Source: Bradyrhizobium oligotrophicum S58 (GTDB taxonomy: Bacteria; Pseudomonadota; Alphaproteobacteria; Rhizobiales; Xanthobacteraceae). From it: 64,000 nt of DNA. Where the stretch lies: assembly GCF_000344805.1 (NCBI RefSeq), contig NC_020453.1, forward strand, positions 3,443,001-3,507,000, in the 5' to 3' direction. Positions 1 through 8,563 of this stretch are shown here, piece by piece (position 1 is the stretch's first letter; every line of letters begins with the position of its first letter). The position numbers were made by a program, and so were the translations under genes. The notes below the pieces were generated by a model. That model had not been told where the DNA came from, ran no database searches, and was given only the letters and a program-made list of their open reading frames with translations.

Positions 1-269
1 CTGGTGTGGTTGACATAGGGCAGAATCAGAAAATCCGGTTCGTTGGTCGCGAACAGGCCGTCGGCCAGGCCGTTGTAGAGCAGAACCTTGTCCGGCCAGC
101 TGGCGTCTCGATTGTTGTTGTAGTCGCGGCTGCCCTCGATCAACGTGACTTTCCTCCCCGCCTTTTGCAGGCAATAGGCCGCGGTGATGCCCGCGGGGCC
201 GGATCCGATAATGCAAACCTCGGTGGAGACGACGCTTCCGTTGGGAATATCTTTGCCGTTTCTAATCAT
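1..269 (-). CDS. FAD-dependent (GMC-like) oxidoreductase, N-terminal part
   Basis: The gene reads leftward and is cut by the left edge, so only about the first 89 residues are visible. They show a Rossmann beta-alpha-beta start with the dinucleotide motif GSGPAG at residues 22-27 and the acidic end of the second strand (VTLIEG, residues 41-46), which bind the ADP part of FAD. There is no signal peptide. The layout (short leader, then CIIGSGPAGITAAYCL) resembles GMC-type sugar or alcohol dehydrogenases, but the catalytic half lies outside the window, so substrate and exact family cannot be fixed. ATG at 267-269 is the only good start. Confidence 0.7.
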   Translation of the reverse strand, partial: MIRNGKDIPNGSVVSTEVCIIGSGPAGITAAYCLQKAGRKVTLIEGSRDYNNNRDASWPDKVLLYNGLADGLFATNEPDFLILPYVNHT

Positions 270-796
270 GGGAGTGCCTATCAATGCTGGTGGTTGAAAA
301 ATCGCTTGCGGCAGAACGTTGCGCATGAGGCATTCATCGCCGGCAAGCGATGGCCAGCGGCGGACGACATCCAGGAATGCGGGCGTACTGCAGCTAACGG
401 CTAGGGATCGAAATGACTTCCTGCCTCGAAATGCCTCGGGCGAAATGCCTCGAGCCAACTACTTCAAATGCGACGCTTCAAGAAACCAGAGGCGATAATA
501 CCACTGGTTGATGAGATCATATGATATCACGCAGAGCGTGTCGAATTTTTTCCTCCTGATTCGCGCTCAAATGGAGTTGATCGGACCTTCGATCCCGCCT
601 GCTGGTCGTCAGGGGTCGAGGCCCGTGGACGGTGAACGGCAGTGATGCTGCAGCCGCAGTTCGTGATGCGCTGGATTTTCGCCGCCGAGCGACTGGCGGA
701 CGAGGCGCAGATCACGACCGGCTGCATCGGCGTGTTCAGGCCATCGCCCCGACGGCAGCAAAGCGCTGCGCATCCTCCGCGTCTGGGCGGATATGG
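270..796. other. Intergenic stretch without a convincing gene
   Basis: No reading frame here looks coding. The only structure seen is a short direct repeat: the 12-mer CGAAATGCCTCG occurs at 427-438 and again at 441-452. The stretch carries the upstream region of the leftward oxidoreductase gene and the downstream end of the leftward hydrolase gene. Confidence 0.5.
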
Positions 797-1744
797 CTAT
801 TTGCGGCTGACCACAAATTCGAGAATCTCCCGCGTCAGCCGGTCGTCGTCGGTGTTGATCGAATACGCCTCCGACATGTGACTGTGCTGCGGCAGCATCA
901 CCGCGCGGGCGCAGCCCGCAGGACGCTTGCAGGCGGCCTGCTTCAGCAGATCGAACTGCTCGACGAAGCGCGGCGGGTCGAGTTCGGCGGAGGCGATCAT
1001 CAGCGGCAGGGTCGAGGCCTGCAGGCCCGACAGCGACGAGCGCTCCTTGAAGCGCGAGGGATCGGTGCCGAAATAGGCCATCTCCTGATCGCCGAGCGGC
1101 GTCGCCGTGAGGTCGTAGACCCCTGAGGCCATGATCGCACCCGCCAGCCCGCCGCCGCCGACCTTGTGGAATTCGGGATGGGCGACGTAAGTCGCGACGT
1201 GCACGGCGCCGGCCGAATGGCCCATCAGATAGATGCGGGCGGGATCGCCGCCGTTCTCGGCGGCGTGAGCGGCCACCCATTGCACGGCGCTGGCGACGTC
1301 CTCGACGCCGGCGGGCCAGGGGAATTTCGGCGCCAGGCGGTAGGTGATGTTGACGCCGACGAAGCCGCTTTTCACCGCCCATAGCATGACGTTGTCGTAG
1401 AACGGGCTGTCGGGCGTGGTGCGCTTGTTGCCGCCGATGAAGGCGCCGCCATGCACGAAGATCAGCACGGGGCGCGGCGCGGCGGCTGCCTCGGGCGTGA
1501 AGACATCGAGCAGATTGCGTTCGGCCGTGCCGTACCTGACATCGCGCTGGATCGTGACGCCTGCGTAGGGTTCCTTGGCCTGCAGCGGCGCGTAGATCGC
1601 GGCGGTCTTGGGCGGGTCGATCGTCCGGCCGATCTCGATCAGTTTCCAGGCGATGTCGTCGGGCATTGGGCTCTGCTGAGCCTGCGCGGCGGTCGCCGCC
1701 AGCGTGGTTGCCACGATCGCCAGGGCCAGTCGTGTCAGCGCCAT
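797..1744 (-). CDS. Exported alpha/beta hydrolase (carboxylesterase, HSL-like)
   Basis: A 315-residue serine hydrolase with an N-terminal signal peptide (hydrophobic core residues 5-20, cleavage likely after QAQ), so probably periplasmic. The oxyanion-hole motif HGGAF lies at residues 98-102 and the nucleophile elbow GHSAG at 175-179 (Ser177). Asp256 (in AELDPP) and His287 or His289 can complete the triad. HGGAF plus GxSxG is typical of the hormone-sensitive-lipase/carboxylesterase group, which hydrolyses short acyl esters; the actual substrate is unknown. It is divergent from the pseudouridine synthase gene, with about 100 bp of shared upstream DNA. Confidence 0.85.
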   Translation of the reverse strand: MALTRLALAIVATTLAATAAQAQQSPMPDDIAWKLIEIGRTIDPPKTAAIYAPLQAKEPYAGVTIQRDVRYGTAERNLLDVFTPEAAAAPRPVLIFVHGGAFIGGNKRTTPDSPFYDNVMLWAVKSGFVGVNITYRLAPKFPWPAGVEDVASAVQWVAAHAAENGGDPARIYLMGHSAGAVHVATYVAHPEFHKVGGGGLAGAIMASGVYDLTATPLGDQEMAYFGTDPSRFKERSSLSGLQASTLPLMIASAELDPPRFVEQFDLLKQAACKRPAGCARAVMLPQHSHMSEAYSINTDDDRLTREILEFVVSRK

Positions 1745-1846
1745 TGGATTGAGCTCCGATCAGTACCGATTCTGCACAACACTCGCCGGCCGCCTTTATC
1801 GCGAATTCGCCGTGACTGGCAGTGGCTTTTGGGATACGCAGCACGC

Positions 1847-3253
1847 ATGAGCCGCCGCATCAAGCGAACCCAGACCAGATCCGACCGCCCGACCGAACGC
1901 CGCAAGGGCGATCGGCCGAAAGCCGAGGCTGTCCGCAGCACAGGCGCGCCGGCCAAGCGTGAGACTGCGAAGCGTGATCCAGCGACGCGCCCTGATGGCG
2001 ATCGTCCGCGGCGCGACCGCTTTGCTGGGGAGCGCGAGGCGGCCCCGCGCGGCGAGTTCGGGCGGGGCAAAGCCGAGCGCAGCCGCAGCTCTCGGCCCGA
2101 GCGCGACGATCGCCGCGACAGCTTCGAGCCGCGCGAGCGGCCGCCGGCCAAGCGCGCTGCTGCCGGCAAGCCCGCGCGTTTTGGCTCGGAGCGTGCCGAG
2201 CGCAAGCCGCCGGTTGCCGCGCCGCCGCCGAAGAAGCCGGAGCCGGAAACGCCGCTGCTGCCGACCAAGGTGCAGACCGTCGTCGTCAGCGCGGACGAGA
2301 ACAACATGCGCGTCGACCGCTTCCTCGAGGCGCGCTTTCCCGGCCTGTCGTTCTCCCACATCCAGCGCATCGTCCGCAAAGGCGAGCTGCGGGTCAACGG
2401 CAAGCGCGCCGACTCCAAGGACCGCCTGGAAGAAGGCCAGACCGTCCGTATTCCGCCGCTCAAGCTCGACGCCCCGAAGGTCTCGGGCGTGCTGTCGGAG
2501 GCCGAGCAGAAGACCCTCGACAGCCTGAAGGCGATGACGCTGTACGAGGACGACGACGTGCTCGTTCTTAACAAGCCGGTCGGACTCGCAGTGCAGGGCG
2601 GCTCTGGCATGACGCGCCACATCGACCAGATGCTGGAGGTGATGCGCGACGCCAAGGGACAGAAGCCGCGGCTCGTGCACCGTATCGATCGCGAGACCTC
2701 GGGCTGTTTGTTGATCGCCAAGACCCGCTTCGCGGCGACGCATCTGACCGGCGCGTTCCGCAGCCGCTCGGCGCGCAAGATCTACTGGGCGCTGGTGGCC
2801 GGCGTGCCGAAGCCGAAGCAGGGCCGGATCTCGACCTATCTCGCCAAGGAGGAGAGCGAGGACGACACCATCATGCGCGTCGCCGCGCATGGCGACGAGG
2901 GCGCCAGCCACGCCGTGACCTACTATGCCGTGGTCGAGGCCTCCGCCAGCAAGCTAGCCTGGGTGTCGCTGAAGCCGGTGACCGGCCGTACTCATCAGCT
3001 CCGCGCCCACATGGCCCATATCGGCCATCCCATCGTCGGCGATCCCAAATATTTCAACATCGAGAACTGGGCGCTGCCGGGCGGCCTGCAGAACCGGCTG
3101 CATCTGCTGGCCCGCCGCATCGTCATCCCGCATCCGCGCGGCGGCTTCATCGATGCCACCGCGCCGCTGCCGCCGCACATGCTGCAGTCGTGGAACCTGC
3201 TCGGCCTCGAGCACGACCGCTTCGACCCGATCGAGAACGCGCCGGAGGAGTGA
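1847..3253 (+). CDS. RluA-family 23S rRNA pseudouridine synthase with long basic N-terminus
   Basis: A 468-residue protein that converts uridine to pseudouridine, most likely in 23S rRNA (RluC-like). An S4 RNA-binding domain starts near residue 154 (MRVDRFLEARFPGLS). The catalytic motif HRIDRETSG lies at 278-286, with Asp281 as the essential aspartate. Family members are usually about 320 residues. Here roughly 130 extra N-terminal residues are rich in Arg, Lys, Glu and Pro and look disordered, and may add RNA affinity. The frame stays open further upstream, but that part overlaps the antisense hydrolase gene and is not protein-like, so ATG 1847 is chosen. RluC versus a related member cannot be decided. 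Confidence 0.9.
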   Translation: MSRRIKRTQTRSDRPTERRKGDRPKAEAVRSTGAPAKRETAKRDPATRPDGDRPRRDRFAGEREAAPRGEFGRGKAERSRSSRPERDDRRDSFEPRERPPAKRAAAGKPARFGSERAERKPPVAAPPPKKPEPETPLLPTKVQTVVVSADENNMRVDRFLEARFPGLSFSHIQRIVRKGELRVNGKRADSKDRLEEGQTVRIPPLKLDAPKVSGVLSEAEQKTLDSLKAMTLYEDDDVLVLNKPVGLAVQGGSGMTRHIDQMLEVMRDAKGQKPRLVHRIDRETSGCLLIAKTRFAATHLTGAFRSRSARKIYWALVAGVPKPKQGRISTYLAKEESEDDTIMRVAAHGDEGASHAVTYYAVVEASASKLAWVSLKPVTGRTHQLRAHMAHIGHPIVGDPKYFNIENWALPGGLQNRLHLLARRIVIPHPRGGFIDATAPLPPHMLQSWNLLGLEHDRFDPIENAPEE

Positions 3254-3303
3254 GCCGGCCTGCCTCCCGCTCGCGTTGCTACTGATGGCCGACGCTTTCA
3301 CCG

Positions 3304-3378
3304 CGTCATTGCGAGCGCAGTGAAGCAATCCAGAGTCCTCGCGCTGCCCTGGATTGCTTCGCTGCGCTCGCAATGACG
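3304..3378. repeat. Palindromic intergenic repeat, family A
   Basis: A long imperfect inverted repeat whose arms begin CGTCATTGCGAGCG and end with the complementary CGCTCGCAATGACG. The inner part reads GAAGCAATCCAG and its complement. The same element recurs at 7882, 12635, 12798, 23839 and 29238. It can fold into one long hairpin and lies between convergent genes, so it may also act as a terminator. Confidence 0.85.
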
Positions 3379-3417
3379 GCAGGAAGTGTCGGACTTCATT
3401 TGAGCAGCACGTGAGAA

Positions 3418-3443
3418 CCCGGATGTCGCTTCGCTCATCCGGG
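3418..3443. repeat. Short palindromic hairpin, family B
   Basis: CCCGGATG and CATCCGGG flank a GC-rich centre, forming a perfect short hairpin. A doubled version occurs at 7705-7785. It lies just downstream of the leftward gene ending at 3456 and could terminate it. Confidence 0.6.
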
Positions 3444-3455
3444 CTACGCAGCGGC

Positions 3456-3896
3456 TCAATTCCGGAACTGCTCCAAAAACTGCCGCAGCGAATCGTGCGG
3501 GGTCTCGACGTCGAGGATGACCCAGCCGTCGGGCCCCTTCACGACGATGAAGTTCATGGTGACGCGACGGCCCTGATTGTCGAAGGCGGCGGCGACATAG
3601 GTCTTGTCGAACTGCCTGCGCAGAATCGAGATCGCGACCGGGCCGAGCTTCCAGCGCGGGCTCTGCACCAGGAAGTCGTAGGGTTCGCGCCGCGGTGCGC
3701 TCCAGGCTCGCGCGAGGCTCGGATCGAAGAACTGTCGCGCGATCTCCGGCGTCCGCGGCAGCCCGGCGGAGAGTTCCGGCGCGCCCCGGCCGTAATGCGC
3801 ATAGACGTTGCGGACCAGCGATTCCGGCGTGCCGAAGCCGGCCAGGGCGCCCGAGACGCTGCCGAGCAGGACGAGGACGGAAAGCAGGGGACGCAT
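3456..3896 (-). CDS. Small exported protein of unknown function (DUF3828-like)
   Basis: A 146-residue protein with a clear signal peptide (MRPLLSVLVLLGSVSGALA, cleavage after residue 19), so probably periplasmic. The mature part, with a VRNVYAHYG motif near its start and an alternating strand pattern towards the C-terminus (MNFIVVKGPDGWVILDVE), resembles DUF3828-type domains, which have a cystatin/NTF2-like fold. No catalytic residues can be assigned. It is divergent from the ATP12 gene, with 89 bp between the two starts. Confidence 0.75.
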   Translation of the reverse strand: MRPLLSVLVLLGSVSGALAGFGTPESLVRNVYAHYGRGAPELSAGLPRTPEIARQFFDPSLARAWSAPRREPYDFLVQSPRWKLGPVAISILRRQFDKTYVAAAFDNQGRRVTMNFIVVKGPDGWVILDVETPHDSLRQFLEQFRN

Positions 3897-3985
3897 CGGC
3901 AGCTCGCATTTCGGGCGGACAGGGTCTATCTACCGCGAAAACAACGGATCCCGTGTGATCATCCCGCGAGAGGGCTGGAATTCCG

Positions 3986-4768
3986 ATGCGCGAACTCTTT
4001 GACGAAGTGGCCGGCCGGTCGCCGCTCGATCCGCAGGAATCGGCGCGCCAGGCGATGCGGAAGCCGCTGCGCAAGCGCTTCTACAAGGACGCAGGCATCG
4101 CCGCCGCCGAGGGCGGCTTCAACGTGACCCTCGACGGCCGCCCGATCCGCACCCCGTCGGGGCGCGTTGTGGTCATTCCCGCCAGGGAGCTCGCCGAGGC
4201 GGCCGCCGCCGAGTGGCAGGCCCAGGGCGACAGCATCGATCCCGCCACGATGCCGCTGACGCGGTTCGCCAACAGCGTCGTGCAGTCGGTGGTCGATCGC
4301 ACCGACGACGTCCGCGAGGACATCGCCAAATACCTGCAATCGGACCTGCTGTTCTACCGCGCCGGCCATCCCGAGGGTCTGGTCTCGCGTGAAGCCGAGC
4401 ATTGGGACCCGGTGCTGGACTGGGCGCGCGACGCTCTCGGCGCGCATTTCATCCTGTCCGAGGGCATCCTGCATGTGACCCAGCCGGAAGCCGCGGTGCA
4501 GGCGGCGCGCAGCGCGCTGCCGACCGGCCCGTGGACGGTGGCGGCGGCGCATGTCGTCACCACCTTGACCGGCTCGGCGCTGCTGGCGCTGGCGCTGCTG
4601 CATGGGGTGCGCGACGCCGACCGGGTCTGGGCGGCCGCCCATGTCGATGAGGACTGGAACGCCGCGCAATGGGGGGCCGACGAGGAGGCGATGAGCCGGC
4701 GCGCCGCCAAGCAGATCGACTACCAGGCCGCCGTCCGCATCCTCCGGGCGGTCGACGCCGCCAGCTGA
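3986..4768 (+). CDS. ATP12-family chaperone for F1-ATPase assembly
   Basis: A 260-residue protein of the ATP12 family, which in mitochondria and alphaproteobacteria binds free F1 alpha subunit during assembly of ATP synthase. Seen here: the conserved N-terminal stretch around KRFYKDA (residues about 31-37), DGRPIRTPSG, the segment LTRFANSVVQSVVDR and the family motif YLQSDLLFYRA. It has no signal peptide, so acts in the cytoplasm. ATP synthase genes are not in the window. Length and motifs fit a complete family member. Confidence 0.93.
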   Translation: MRELFDEVAGRSPLDPQESARQAMRKPLRKRFYKDAGIAAAEGGFNVTLDGRPIRTPSGRVVVIPARELAEAAAAEWQAQGDSIDPATMPLTRFANSVVQSVVDRTDDVREDIAKYLQSDLLFYRAGHPEGLVSREAEHWDPVLDWARDALGAHFILSEGILHVTQPEAAVQAARSALPTGPWTVAAAHVVTTLTGSALLALALLHGVRDADRVWAAAHVDEDWNAAQWGADEEAMSRRAAKQIDYQAAVRILRAVDAAS

Positions 4769-4829
4769 GGCCGGTTAACGCCGGGTTTAGGGCCACCCGC
4801 TAGGCTCTGCGCGTAACCCGAGTACGCGC

Positions 4830-6476
4830 ATGGTCCAGAGTGTCACCCCGTCGCCTTCCGTGAGCGCTCCCCGCGCCGTCGGCGGCTCGTCGGCCGGACC
4901 CACGACGCAGGCTGCGACCACGCTGCAGGTCGGTGCGCTGGTCAGCGCCAGGGTGCAGCAGGTGCTCGCCGAGAATCTGGTCCAGGTCGCGATCGGAAAC
5001 CTGTCGATGGAGCTCGCCAGCGAGCTGCCGCTGCAGGCGGGCCAGACCGTGCAGGTCGCGGTGTCGCAGACCCCGCAGGGGCTGCAGCTCGCCATCGTCG
5101 GCCAGGGTGGCGGCGCTGCGGCTGGCACCAGTGGCACCCCGACGCCTGCCGCCACCGTCGTCGACGTCACCGGCCGGCTGGCACCGACCTTGGCCCCGCC
5201 GCCTGATCCCCTGACCGGGCTGGAGCGCCTCGCGCTGTCGATCGCCAGCGAGGAGGCCGCGACCCGCCAGGGCAGCCAGGGCCAATTGTTCGCCGATCTC
5301 CAGGCCGTCGCCGACTCCCCGAATCTGCCGCCCGCGTTGCGCGCGGCCGTGGCCCAGGTGCTGGCGCAGCAGACCCAGCTGTCGCCGACGTTGACCGCCG
5401 AGGATGTTCAGAGCGCAGTGCAGAACTCCGGCCTGTTCCTGGAGTCGTCGCTCGCAAATGGCAGTGCCGGCGCCGGTGTGCCGGACCTGAAGGCGGCGTT
5501 GATCGTGCTGCGCCAGACGTTGACCGCGGTGCTGCAGAGCGTCGATCCCGGCATGACGGCATCGACCGTGCCCGCCGCCGGCACCTCCTACGCCACCGTG
5601 CTGTCCGAGGCGGGCCGCGCTGTCGCCGCGCAACAGAACGCCGCGCCCTCGCTGGTGCCGGACATCGAGATCGAGCTGCCGCCACAGCCCTGGGCGACCG
5701 GGATGGGGCGGCCCGACCTCGCATCGAGCGGTGTGACCGGCTCGGTCCTGATGGAGACACTGGCCGGAGCAAAGGCGCAGTCTTTGACCCCCGGCACGGT
5801 GCTGGCCGTGCTGCAGGAAGCCCAGCAGCAGATTCCTCGCGCCGCCGGGCTCGTTCCCGGACGCAACGCCAATGGCCGCGGCGACGCGGTCGTCCGCACC
5901 AACACGCCGCCGCCACCATTCCGCGGGGCTGCGCCGATGCCGCAATCGGTGGCGACGCCGACGCTCGGTCCGGATACGCCGTTGCCGGCGATCGCTCACC
6001 GGCTGCTGGATGAGACCGACCAGGCGCTGTCGCGCCAGACCTTGCTGCAGGTCGCTTCGCTGCCGGATCGCCCGGATGCCTCGACCGCGCGGACCGATCC
6101 GGCGCTGCCGCGCTGGAACTTCGAGATTCCCTTCGCCACCCCGCAGGGCACCGCGATGGCGCAGTTCGAGATCTCGCGCGATGGCGGCACGCAGTCGCCG
6201 GACGCCGCCAAGCGGATCTGGCGGGCGCGCTTTTCGCTCGACGTCGAGCCGGCCGGTCCCGTGCATGCGATGATCTCTTTCAGCGCCGAGCGCACCTCGG
6301 TGCGGATGTGGGCCGAGCGTCCGGTCACCGCAGCTCGGCTGCGCGCCGGGCTCTCCGAGCTGAGCCAGGCGCTCAGCCGCGCCGAGCTGTCGCCGGGCGA
6401 TCTCGTGGTCCAGGACGGCGCACCGCCCGCGGTGATGCCGCCCAAGGCCGGCCATTTCCTGGATCGCGCGCTATGA
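4830..6476 (+). CDS. FliK-like hook-length control domain protein
   Basis: A 548-residue protein with a long Ala/Gln/Pro/Thr-rich, probably flexible N-terminal three quarters. A conserved C-terminal block (residues about 425-535) contains WNFEIPF, an amphipathic strand pattern and a WAERPVTAARLRAGLSELSQ helix, typical of the C-terminal domain of flagellar hook-length control proteins (FliK). Its stop codon overlaps the start of an FlhB-C-like gene, and FliK and FlhB-C are partners in flagellar export switching. No other flagellar genes are visible, so this may be a stand-alone pair with a different or regulatory role. Confidence 0.75.
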   Translation: MVQSVTPSPSVSAPRAVGGSSAGPTTQAATTLQVGALVSARVQQVLAENLVQVAIGNLSMELASELPLQAGQTVQVAVSQTPQGLQLAIVGQGGGAAAGTSGTPTPAATVVDVTGRLAPTLAPPPDPLTGLERLALSIASEEAATRQGSQGQLFADLQAVADSPNLPPALRAAVAQVLAQQTQLSPTLTAEDVQSAVQNSGLFLESSLANGSAGAGVPDLKAALIVLRQTLTAVLQSVDPGMTASTVPAAGTSYATVLSEAGRAVAAQQNAAPSLVPDIEIELPPQPWATGMGRPDLASSGVTGSVLMETLAGAKAQSLTPGTVLAVLQEAQQQIPRAAGLVPGRNANGRGDAVVRTNTPPPPFRGAAPMPQSVATPTLGPDTPLPAIAHRLLDETDQALSRQTLLQVASLPDRPDASTARTDPALPRWNFEIPFATPQGTAMAQFEISRDGGTQSPDAAKRIWRARFSLDVEPAGPVHAMISFSAERTSVRMWAERPVTAARLRAGLSELSQALSRAELSPGDLVVQDGAPPAVMPPKAGHFLDRAL

Positions 6477-6778
6477 GCATCGACGTGAAGGCCACCGCGA
6501 AGCCTCAGGCCAAGGTCCAGCCCAAGACGCAGCTCGCCGTCGCGCTGCATTACGACAAGGGCCAGGGCGCGCCGCGCGTCGTCGCCAAGGGCAAGGGCAC
6601 GATCGGCGCCAAGATCATCGAGGTGGCGAAGGCGCACGACATCCCGATCGAGGAGAACGAGGTGCTGGCCGGCGCGCTCTCCAATGTCGAGATCGGCGAC
6701 GAGATCCCGGAGGAGCTTTACAAGGCGGTCGCCGAGGTCCTGGTGTTCGTGCTCAATCTGTCGCGGCCGGCGCGGTAG
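6473..6778 (+). CDS. FlhB C-terminal-domain-like protein (FlhB2 type)
   Basis: A 101-residue protein matching only the cytoplasmic C-terminal domain of FlhB/YscU export-apparatus proteins: VALHYDKGQGAPRVVAKGKG, then IIEVAKAHDIPIEEN and a hydrophobic C-terminal helix (ELYKAVAEVLVFVL). The membrane part is absent. The NPTH autocleavage motif of true FlhB is also absent, as expected if the gene starts after it. It overlaps the FliK-like gene by four bases (ATGA), so the two are translationally coupled. It probably interacts with the FliK-like partner; an export role is inference. Confidence 0.85.
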   Translation: MSIDVKATAKPQAKVQPKTQLAVALHYDKGQGAPRVVAKGKGTIGAKIIEVAKAHDIPIEENEVLAGALSNVEIGDEIPEELYKAVAEVLVFVLNLSRPAR

Positions 6779-6863
6779 CGCGCAGCCTTTGTGATCTCCG
6801 TCCCGCTTCGATCGCGGTCGCCCTGTGATAGGGAGGGGCGGATTTTCGACGGAGAGACCTGCG

Positions 6864-7682
6864 ATGCCCCCGATCAGCCGCCGCCATGCGCTTGCCCTGA
6901 TGGCCGGCGCCAGCCTGGTGCCCGCACGCGTAGCAGCGCATGTCGCCCCGCCACGCAACGAGGTCCGTGGCGATCTCGTCAAGCGCTTCACCGACGAGGG
7001 CACCAACGGCACGTTCCTCGCCTACAAGGTCGAGGAGTATCTGATCATCGCGAGCGACACCGAGCGCTCCGGCGAGGGCCGGCTGCCGGCCTCGACCTTC
7101 AAGATCGCGAACTCGCTGATCGCGCTGGAGACCGGCGTCGTCCAGGATCCCGACAAGGACGTCTTCAAGTGGGACGGCGTCACGAGGTCGATCGAGGCCT
7201 GGAACAAGGATCACACCTTGCGCAGTGCGATCGCAGTGTCGGCCGTGCCGGTCTATCAGGAGATCGCGCGCCGCATCGGGCCTGAGCGCATGCAGAGATA
7301 TCTCGAGGAGCTCGATTACGGCAATCACGACATCGGCGGCGGCATCGACCAGTTCTGGCTCACCGGCGCGCTTCGCATCGATCCGGTGGAGCAGGTCGAT
7401 TTCATCGACCGTCTCAGGCGCGGCGCGCTGCCGGTGTCGAAGCGCAGCCAGGATCTGACGCGCGACATCATTCCGGTGACCAAGGTCGGCGACGCCGTCA
7501 TTCATGCGAAATCGGGATTGCTCGGCAAGGAGCAGGGCTCGCTCGGCTGGATGGTCGGCTGGGTCGACAAAGCAGATCAGCCGACCGTGTTCGCGCTCAA
7601 CATGGATTGCCCGGAGCCGCGTCACGTGGAGGACCGCATGACGCTGACACAAGCGTGCTTGAAAGACATCGGCGCGTTATAA
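6864..7682 (+). CDS. Class D (OXA-type) beta-lactamase family protein
   Basis: A 272-residue exported protein with all class D serine beta-lactamase motifs: STFK at residues 77-80 (nucleophile Ser77, Lys80), SAV at 126-128, YGN at 152-154, FWL at 164-166, KSG at 216-218, followed by GWMVGW. The leader contains SRRHALALMAGASLVPA, a twin-arginine-like start, so export by Tat or Sec is possible. ATG 6864 is preferred because GGAG sits about 10 bases upstream. No regulator of the AmpR or BlaR type is adjacent. Beta-lactam hydrolysis is likely by family; spectrum unknown. Confidence 0.93.
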   Translation: MPPISRRHALALMAGASLVPARVAAHVAPPRNEVRGDLVKRFTDEGTNGTFLAYKVEEYLIIASDTERSGEGRLPASTFKIANSLIALETGVVQDPDKDVFKWDGVTRSIEAWNKDHTLRSAIAVSAVPVYQEIARRIGPERMQRYLEELDYGNHDIGGGIDQFWLTGALRIDPVEQVDFIDRLRRGALPVSKRSQDLTRDIIPVTKVGDAVIHAKSGLLGKEQGSLGWMVGWVDKADQPTVFALNMDCPEPRHVEDRMTLTQACLKDIGAL

Positions 7683-7704
7683 ATCGAGCTGCGGTTGTGT
7701 CGTT

Positions 7705-7785
7705 GCCCGGATGAGCGGAGCGATATCCGGGTTCGCGCACCCTGTGCATGAGGCCCCGGATGTCGCTTCGCTCATCCGGGCTACG
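7705..7785. repeat. Palindromic intergenic repeat, family B (doubled)
   Basis: Two opposed copies of the GCCCGGATGAGCG element (arms at about 7705-7731 and 7754-7785) form a large stem around a CACCCTGTGCATGAGG centre. Related to the short hairpin at 3418-3443. It lies directly after the beta-lactamase stop codon. Confidence 0.75.
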
Positions 7786-7881
7786 ATGGCGCGGCACGCC
7801 GGGCCGGCTCGGCCCACATGATCACGCCAACATCGGTGGACGTGAGCTCCTAGACTTCCGCAAACACCAACACTCTATCGG

Positions 7882-7956
7882 CATTGCGAGGAGCGAAGCG
7901 ACGAAGCAATCCAGAGTCCCGATCTGGTCCTGGATTGCTTCGCTTTGCTCGCAATG
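7882..7956. repeat. Palindromic intergenic repeat, family A
   Basis: Arms CATTGCGAGGAGCGAAGCG and the complementary CGCTTTGCTCGCAATG, with GAAGCAATCCAG inside. Same family as 3304-3378. It sits between the convergent beta-lactamase gene and the leftward gene ending at 7978. Confidence 0.85.
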
Positions 7957-7977
7957 ACGCAGAAAAACCTTGCTGAC

Positions 7978-8478
7978 TTACCTTCGCGACAGCTCCAGAT
8001 TCACCCCCGTGATCTCGGTGCCCGCGGGGCGGATCGACACCGTCTGGCGGCGTCCCTGCGTGGTCAGCGACAGCCCGGCCGAGAACGTCTGGCCGCGCGC
8101 CTGCGCCTCGATGCGGTTGCCGACGGCGCGGCCTTCGATGGTGCCGGACGCGTTGTGGCTGGCCTCGCTCCATTGCCCGGAAATCTCGCCGCCGCGATAG
8201 GCGACGTCGCTGGACAGATCGATGTTGTAGCTGTCGCTGGCGCAACGGATGTTGAGCCGCAGCTGCTCGCCGGCGCCGCCGACGTCGTAAGCCGCGCGGC
8301 AGCGCAGCCGCTCCTGGTTGCCGTCGGAGGTGCTCAGCACGCCGCCACCGGTCCAGGAGCCCTCCAGCCCCCGGAACGGCGAGGCCGGCGCGGCATGGGC
8401 GGCGCCGGCCAGAGCGAGGGCGGTCAGCAAAGTCGGGATCGCAAGGCGAGAGGCGCGCATCATCGGGCTCCATTTCAT
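7978..8478 (-). CDS. Exported protein of unknown function
   Basis: A 166-residue protein with a signal peptide (hydrophobic core LLTALALAGAAHA, cleavage near residue 29). The mature part begins FRGLEGSWTGGGVLSTSDG and continues with alternating short strands and two Cys residues, a pattern like small periplasmic beta-barrel or lipocalin-type proteins. No catalytic motif is visible. Start is uncertain between 8478 and the internal ATG at 8463. I do not recognise a characterised relative. Confidence 0.75.
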   Translation of the reverse strand: MKWSPMMRASRLAIPTLLTALALAGAAHAAPASPFRGLEGSWTGGGVLSTSDGNQERLRCRAAYDVGGAGEQLRLNIRCASDSYNIDLSSDVAYRGGEISGQWSEASHNASGTIEGRAVGNRIEAQARGQTFSAGLSLTTQGRRQTVSIRPAGTEITGVNLELSRR

Positions 8479-8563
8479 CGTCGAAATTCGTGCGACAACG
8501 CAGGAACACCCGATGCGTTCGATCTGTCACCTCAAAAATTGATCCAAAGCGTTCTGTTTCTGC

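Noticed and set aside
1451-1846. N-terminal extension of the pseudouridine synthase to 1451
   Set aside because: It overlaps the antisense hydrolase gene entirely, and the extra residues are not protein-like.
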